From assembly GCA_033485155.1 (NCBI GenBank), contig JAWQJJ010000002.1, positions 62,001 to 126,000 on the forward strand: a DNA stretch of 64,000 nt. Direction: 5' to 3'. The DNA comes from Methanomassiliicoccus sp. (GTDB lineage Archaea; Thermoplasmatota; Thermoplasmata; Methanomassiliicoccales; Methanomassiliicoccaceae). The notes under the pieces were generated by a model. The model was not told the DNA's origin, did not search any database, and worked only from the letters and a program-made list of their open reading frames with translations. Shown in pieces: positions 59,551-64,000 of the stretch (position 1 is the stretch's first letter; the number at the start of each line of letters is the position of its first letter). A program made the translations under genes and the position numbers.

Positions 59551-61335
59551 ATGGATAATAAGTTCAAGGTTGTTACAATCGTTATTTTAACCATTTTAGC
59601 CCTGACCTTGACACTCATTTTTAATTTGATTGGGACCACTTCAATATTGCTCAGTTTATTCTTCTTCGTTCCCATTATCCTCTCTGCCTATTGGTTCAAT
59701 TATCATGGGGTCTCCACATCCCTGGTCCTTGTTGCTGTGCTCATTGGCACAGATGTCTATACTGGCCAAGAAAGCCTCCTTATTGACGACCTCCTACACG
59801 CCGTTACGTTCGTTGGCGTTGCAGTTATTATCGCCATCTTGAGCACCAGAATTAGAAGGAGTGTGGATGCTCTCACTGAAGTAAAGAGAATCATGAGAGG
59901 AAGCGAATCAAGTTATCGCTCAGTGGTGGATCACATCAGCGAGGGTCTGTTCATCTATGATTTCTCCGGAAAACTACTAGACTGCAACGAGCGGGCCTGC
60001 CTGATGGTTGGCTATAATCGAAGCGAATTACTCAGTATGAACCTCGGGGCAATTAATGGGCAGGATGACAAACAGCTCATGGAAGAGCGCATATCTCTGC
60101 TGATGGAACTAGATAACATCGAGTTCGATGGAGAATTGATCTCGAAGAAGGGAGAACATCATTCCGTCAGTTTCGTCGCCAGTCTGGTCTCCACCGAGGG
60201 TGCGGGAAAGGTCCAGAGCATCGTGCGAGATATCTCCTGGCGAAAGGAGGCTGAGGAGGAGATCCGTTCGAGCCGCGATCAGCTAGCGGAAGCTCAACGT
60301 ATCGCACATTTAGGAAGCTGGGATTGGAATTTAGAAGATAATAAGCTCGTATGGTCTGAAGAGGCTTATAGGATATTCAAGAAGGATTCCAACGAGTTCA
60401 TCCCCACCTACGAGCGTTACAAGGCGTTATTGGATCCGTCTGATAAGGCCTTCGTTGAAAGTGAAGTGCAGGCTGCCTTAGATTATAAGCGCCCCGTGGA
60501 CATGATATACCATATTATTCTGGACGATGGAACGAGGAAGACCGTTCAACAAATGGGTAAAGTGACCTTCGATGACAAAGGAAATCCAATCCGTATGGAT
60601 GGGATAGTGCAGGACATTACCGACCGAAAGCGTATCGAGGACGCTCTGCGCCAAGCGAATATGAAGCTCAACTTGATGAGCAACATCACCAGGCATGACA
60701 TGAGGAATGTCATAATGACCATTGATGGTTATCTGGAACTCGCTTCCATGCCAAAAAATGAACAGAAGAGAAATGAGTTAATATCGAAGGCTCAGGCTAG
60801 CCTAGAGCATTTGGATCGTTTGGTCCAGTTCTCCAAGGATTACCAAGACATCGGTGTACAAAGCCCACTTTGGAATGATATATCATCCATCCTACGAAAG
60901 TACGAGCATCTGGTCAAAGGAGCTGGTCGAGAACTGGAGATAGATACCGACGGCCTGGAGATATTCGCCGATCAGATGCTTGAGAAGGTCATCCTCAACC
61001 TGATCGATAACTCGCTCAGGTATGCGGATGGGGCATCCAGGATTCACTTCTTTGCAAAGAGCACTGAGGCGGAACTAGTCCTCATATGCGAGGATGATGG
61101 CCCTGGAGTAGTAGAAGCTGAAAAAGAACAGATATTCGAAAAGGGGTTTGGAAAAAATACGGGTTTAGGCCTATTTATGGTCCGAGAGATCTTAGGAATA
61201 ACGGAGATTGCTATCAAAGAGAATGGTAGGCCTGGAATGGGGGCAAGGTTCGAGATGCATATCCCCCCTCATGGATACCGCTACGCCGTAGATTTTACCC
61301 AAAGACAGACCACTATGGAGGGAGTTGAAGAGTAG
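59551..61335 (+). CDS. PAS-domain sensor histidine kinase
   Basis: 594 aa. Three or four N-terminal membrane helices (about 7-100), a PAS domain (about 120-235: VDHISEGLFIYDFSGKLLDCNERA), a second PAS (about 245-365), the H-box TRHDMRNVIMTIDGYL (His382) and ATP-binding N, G1 and G2 boxes (VILNLIDNSLRYAD, EDDGPGV, GLGLFMV). Leaderless start likely (TATA about 26 nt ahead). Base composition is visibly more AT-rich than neighbours, hinting at transfer. No response regulator next to it. Confidence 0.9.
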   Translation: MDNKFKVVTIVILTILALTLTLIFNLIGTTSILLSLFFFVPIILSAYWFNYHGVSTSLVLVAVLIGTDVYTGQESLLIDDLLHAVTFVGVAVIIAILSTRIRRSVDALTEVKRIMRGSESSYRSVVDHISEGLFIYDFSGKLLDCNERACLMVGYNRSELLSMNLGAINGQDDKQLMEERISLLMELDNIEFDGELISKKGEHHSVSFVASLVSTEGAGKVQSIVRDISWRKEAEEEIRSSRDQLAEAQRIAHLGSWDWNLEDNKLVWSEEAYRIFKKDSNEFIPTYERYKALLDPSDKAFVESEVQAALDYKRPVDMIYHIILDDGTRKTVQQMGKVTFDDKGNPIRMDGIVQDITDRKRIEDALRQANMKLNLMSNITRHDMRNVIMTIDGYLELASMPKNEQKRNELISKAQASLEHLDRLVQFSKDYQDIGVQSPLWNDISSILRKYEHLVKGAGRELEIDTDGLEIFADQMLEKVILNLIDNSLRYADGASRIHFFAKSTEAELVLICEDDGPGVVEAEKEQIFEKGFGKNTGLGLFMVREILGITEIAIKENGRPGMGARFEMHIPPHGYRYAVDFTQRQTTMEGVEE

Positions 61336-61370
61336 GACGATGTGATCACTACTTTCACTTCAAGCTTCAT

Positions 61371-61476
61371 CTACCTTGTAACTTCGTTGATTGAATGTCT
61401 GATTTTTTTTATATTGTATTCTTCCAAGGAGATTTCTGCGACATAGCTATTGGTCACTCCAGAGATGAGTTTTCCC
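61371..61476 (-). pseudogene. Relic 3' part of ribbon-helix-helix protein (copy 2)
   Basis: ISGVTNSYVAEISLEEYN resembles LGVPKSSVAEIALEEYF of the copy at 61532-61728. Also at DNA level GAATGTCTG is shared. It has no RHH beta strand in front, so it is a truncated remnant. Confidence 0.55.
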
Positions 61477-61531
61477 CCTGGTATGGGAAAGAGGAGCAAG
61501 TTCAGTAGGTTAATTCTATGATGCCTAAGAA

Positions 61532-61728
61532 TCATCTCCCTTTGTTTCGCATTTTATTAATATCGAATGTCTGGCTTTTCGAGAAATATTCCTCTAAAGC
61601 AATCTCTGCAACACTACTCTTGGGCACTCCAAAGATGCGATAATCTTTTCCAACCTCTCAGCCTGCTTAGGTGATATGCGGATTTGTAAAACCACTACAT
61701 CGCCCTTGGCCTTTTGATTGGAGATCAA
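61532..61728 (-). pseudogene. Frameshifted ribbon-helix-helix (CopG-like) protein (copy 1)
   Basis: From TTG 61728 (with GGGAGGT ahead) the frame gives VVVLQIRISPKQAERLEKII, the strand plus first helix of an RHH DNA-binding domain. A single-base shift at about 61631 is needed to continue GVPKSSVAEIALEEYFSKS, the second helix. This is the antitoxin-like RHH fold; no toxin gene was recognised. Confidence 0.65.
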
Positions 61729-61864
61729 AGCTTACCTCCCAGTTTTGTTCTTGCCAAAGGAAGAAGTATAACAAACTCGGCCGGTTTCTTCGATGATTTC
61801 CCTGGCTCTCGAGTATTGGAGAGGGCTAGGAAAAGGGGGAGTGAAACGAAAGAGGCGAGGACCG
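61729..61864. other. Intergenic, nothing recognised
   Basis: Short stretch with no supported gene. The ribosome site of the RHH relic is at its left edge (61734-61740). Confidence 0.3.
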
Positions 61865-62155
61865 CTAGGAGTCGGATAAATGCAAGCAGCCAGGGAAGCC
61901 TTCGAAATTTAGAACCCCCTGAACCCGCTTCCTAGCGCCCCTAGGCCGGTTTCCGACCCTCGCCCTTGTGGCAGCTAGCCTATCGGCGTTGACGAAGCCT
62001 GAGACCGGAACGAAGCTCTTACAACGGGCGCAGCTGTCGCAGCTATCGCCCGTACAACGCTCCGTCATCGTGGTACAGGCGTCGATCTCCTTACCGTCGC
62101 CATCGGCCTTGATGCAGAAGTCACAACAGTCATTGAAGATCAGTTCTACGCTCAG
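61865..62155 (-). CDS. Cys-rich hypothetical protein, no canonical start
   Basis: About 96 codons of minus-strand frame with clustered Cys: NDCCDFCIKADGDG, DACTTMTERC and GDSCDSCARC, likely zinc-binding. No ATG, GTG or TTG precedes it; a CTG at 62155 sits six bases after GGAGGTGG and overlaps the upstream stop as CTGA. Either a rare CTG start or a frameshifted extension of the preceding small gene. Confidence 0.45.
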   Translation of the reverse strand: MSVELIFNDCCDFCIKADGDGKEIDACTTMTERCTGDSCDSCARCKSFVPVSGFVNADRLAATRARVGNRPRGARKRVQGVLNFEGFPGCLHLSDS

Positions 62156-62346
62156 AGGCCCACCTCCCGGCGTAGCGGATAGAGGGGGTTTCGGCAGGGT
62201 CCGTTGTGAGGTATGCCGCAGAGTGGGCAATCCGGAACAGAAGTTATGGCAAGCCCGCTAGAAGCAAGGAGTGATTTCATCCTCTCAACTTGCTCCCTGA
62301 GTCCTTCGCCAGTATCCGAAATTTGAGAAAAGGAGTTATACCTCAC
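62152..62346 (-). CDS. Small zinc-finger hypothetical protein
   Basis: 64 aa from GTG 62346. An N-terminal helix (LREQVERMKSLLASS) is followed by a CPLCGIPHNGPC zinc motif and a basic end. Divergent from the hydantoinase gene by 60 bases. ATG 62280 is an alternative start. I do not recognise the family. The next Cys-rich frame begins at its stop. Confidence 0.45.
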   Translation of the reverse strand: MRYNSFSQISDTGEGLREQVERMKSLLASSGLAITSVPDCPLCGIPHNGPCRNPLYPLRREVGL

Positions 62347-62406
62347 CAGGCGCTTGCCGCCAGTCGGCGAGATCTCGCTAGGCAACCTCGGAAGTGACGA
62401 TTCGGA

Positions 62407-64000
62407 ATGACCATCGACGTTAGCAACGGCATCATTTATGGGTTGGGGATCGACACCGGCGGCACCTATACCGACGCAGCGATACTGGACCTCCGCACTA
62501 AAAAGGTCCTGTTCAAGGCCAAGGCCCGCACAACTCATCACCAGCTGAGCATCGGGCTGGGAGAAGCCATCGACAATGTCTTGGATGCCTTCGGGTCGCG
62601 GTCGTTCGACCCCAGCCTGGTGGGGGTGTCCACGACCCTTGCCACCAATTCCATCCTTGAAGGCAAAGGGGGCCAGGTAGGCCTCATCGGTCTGGGCTGG
62701 AAGCCACAGGACGGGTGGGACCTGGGCGCCAGTATCCAGAGGTTCGTCGGAGGAGGCCATGACGTCAGAGGCCGGTCCGTCGGTCTCTTGGATGTCGAAG
62801 GCATCGAAGCGGCGGCCCGGGATATGAAGGGACGGGTTGATAGTGTGGTCGTGTCCGGCCTGTTCAGCGTTCACAACCCCTATCATGAGATCGAGGCAGG
62901 GAAGCTCGTAGGCCAGCGACATGGCATTCCCACCGTCCTAGCTCATCAGCTCACCGGGGAACTGGGGATTCATGAGCGCACAGTGACAGCAGTGCTCAAC
63001 GCTCGCCTGATCCCCGTCCTCCAGGACTTCCTCTCCCGCGTGGAAGGCATCCTTGCCGACCGCCAGATAGCCGCCCCGGTGATGGTATTCAAGGGGGACG
63101 GAACGTTGATGAACATGCGCACGGCGATGGAACGACCGGTGGACACCATCCTGTCCGGCCCGGCGGCCAGCGCCATGGGCGGAGGGGTGCTCGCGGGTAT
63201 CGACGACTGCGTGGTGGTGGATATGGGAGGCACTTCGACCGATATCGCGGTATTGGAGAACGGCGTGCCGAAGGTCACCTCGGAAGGCTCTATGGTCGGT
63301 CAGTGGAGGACCAGGGTAGAGGCTGTAGACATGTGGACAACCGCCTTGGGCGGCGACTCTGAGGTCCGGGCAGGGAGGACCACCAAACTGATCATCGGAC
63401 CTGAACGGGTGGTCCCGCTATGTTTCGCCTCCCAGGAGCATCCTGGGCTGATAGCCAAGATGTCCGCGTTGAGTGAAGCGCGGTTCCTAATTGCACCGCC
63501 CCAGCAACACCGTCTGTCGCCCTCGGAGGATCGCATCGTCGCCTTTCTGCGGAAGAACGGTCCCACGACTCCTGGAGAGCTCAAGAGAGAGATGGAAGAC
63601 ATCATCCTGCTGGACTCGCACCTCCGGGACCTTCGGGCCAGAGGCATAGTACAGGGCATCGGCCTAACCCCGACCGACGTCCTCCATGCCTGCGGTGTTT
63701 TCATCAGGGGCGATCGGGAAGCATCCCGGGTCGGCGTCCGCCTCTACGCCAGCGTGCTAGGGATAGAAGATGACGAGCTTATCCAGGAGGTCATGCGTTC
63801 GGTCACCGCTCGCATCGCCGATGAGGTGATGCACAAGCTATTGTCCGATGAATTGGGGGCACTGCCCGACTCGCCATCGTTCAAGGGTGTCATGGACCTT
63901 ATTACTGGTCGAAGGTGCTGCCCGACGATAAGCCTCAAAGCCCAGGTGAATCGCCCCATCGTCGGGCTGGGCGCTCCGGCTAGGGTCTTCATCTCACCCC
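62407..64000 (+). CDS. Hydantoinase/oxoprolinase family protein (3' truncated by window)
   Basis: 531 codons visible, running off the right edge. ASKHA-fold ATPase: N-terminal GLGIDTGGTYTDAAILD (phosphate-1), central TLATNSILEG, IPVLQDFLSRVEGIL, VMVFKGDGTLM and the phosphate-2 motif VVDMGGTSTDIAVLENG, all typical of HyuA/oxoprolinase. Would hydrolyse a cyclic amide with ATP, but the family is broad. ATG 62407 follows GGAAGTGACGATTCGGA. Whether a HyuB gene follows cannot be seen. Confidence 0.88.
   Translation, partial: MTIDVSNGIIYGLGIDTGGTYTDAAILDLRTKKVLFKAKARTTHHQLSIGLGEAIDNVLDAFGSRSFDPSLVGVSTTLATNSILEGKGGQVGLIGLGWKPQDGWDLGASIQRFVGGGHDVRGRSVGLLDVEGIEAAARDMKGRVDSVVVSGLFSVHNPYHEIEAGKLVGQRHGIPTVLAHQLTGELGIHERTVTAVLNARLIPVLQDFLSRVEGILADRQIAAPVMVFKGDGTLMNMRTAMERPVDTILSGPAASAMGGGVLAGIDDCVVVDMGGTSTDIAVLENGVPKVTSEGSMVGQWRTRVEAVDMWTTALGGDSEVRAGRTTKLIIGPERVVPLCFASQEHPGLIAKMSALSEARFLIAPPQQHRLSPSEDRIVAFLRKNGPTTPGELKREMEDIILLDSHLRDLRARGIVQGIGLTPTDVLHACGVFIRGDREASRVGVRLYASVLGIEDDELIQEVMRSVTARIADEVMHKLLSDELGALPDSPSFKGVMDLITGRRCCPTISLKAQVNRPIVGLGAPARVFISP

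Noticed and set aside
62152-62922. 256-codon minus-strand frame opposite hydantoinase
   Set aside because: Most of it mirrors the hydantoinase gene. Only the last 64 codons, outside that gene, look plausible and are listed.
1-64000. CRISPR array, insertion sequence, integrase or attachment sites
   Set aside because: No regular direct-repeat array, transposase motif or terminal inverted repeats were found; RHH relics alone do not make a mobile element.

Overview
The window is high-GC archaeal DNA with no rRNA, tRNA, CRISPR array or intact transposon that I can see. Several families are archaeal: type II phosphorylating GAPDH, archaeal phosphoglycerate kinase, an A24 preflagellin/prepilin-type peptidase, a GfcR-like PRTase regulator, an HdrD-type iron-sulfur protein, ThiL next to an AmmeMemoRadiSam radical SAM protein, and an alkyltransferase/endonuclease V fusion of a kind described in Thermoplasmata. 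Together with tightly packed operons this suggests a Thermoplasmatota relative, perhaps near the Methanomassiliicoccales. The placement is inference. No methanogenesis marker operon or pyrrolysine gene is in the window.

Expression signals look consistent. First genes of transcription units often have an AT-rich TATA-like box about 26 nt upstream of the start codon, which suggests leaderless mRNAs. Internal operon genes have GGTGATC or GGAGGT ribosome binding sites and overlap or nearly touch the previous stop.

Layout: 1-3.5 kb, a 3'-part Xaa-Pro peptidase, then tldD and pmbA. 3.5-7 kb, secreted alkaline phosphatase, a small unknown gene, a cyclophilin-like protein and a divergent V4R protein. 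7-10 kb, ilvB-ilvN-ilvC (minus strand). 10-16.5 kb, an acyltransferase, GAPDH, TerC, an HNH nuclease, a response regulator and a zinc-ribbon protein. 16.65-16.8 kb, a strongly folded intergenic region with its own promoter and U-run, a good ncRNA candidate, then pgk. 18.2-25 kb, a seven-gene lysine operon (lrp-dapA-dapB-lysC-lysA-dapF-dapL). 25-35 kb, GfcR and DUF5788, PanE and the ATL-EndoV fusion, DoxX-like, cupin/nitroreductase, MscS, prepilin peptidase, and an operon of thiL, a radical SAM gene and an HhH-GPD gene. 35-43 kb, a methyltransferase, larA-hdrD-folP, small proteins, and a ferredoxin/alcohol dehydrogenase/TrpD-like cluster with two copies of a dyad operator. 43-48 kb, rhodanese, SemiSWEET, a secreted GH5-like/PKD protein and an SDR.

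48.2-51.6 kb holds the most interesting locus. A membrane protein with a DUF2207-like architecture ends in six Cys-Ala repeats. It is translationally coupled to a radical SAM/SPASM enzyme with a PqqD-like N-terminal region, and a small zinc-ribbon membrane protein lies upstream. It looks like a ribosomally encoded Cys-tail modification system.

52-64 kb is accessory. It holds a methyltransferase, an ATP-grasp enzyme with a decayed second copy, a polysaccharide flippase, a frameshifted RIO-kinase fragment, a MarR gene with a clear operator followed by ABC exporter genes, a frameshifted small membrane gene, a sensor kinase, two ribbon-helix-helix relics, a Cys-rich ORF pair, and a hydantoinase/oxoprolinase gene that runs off the window end.
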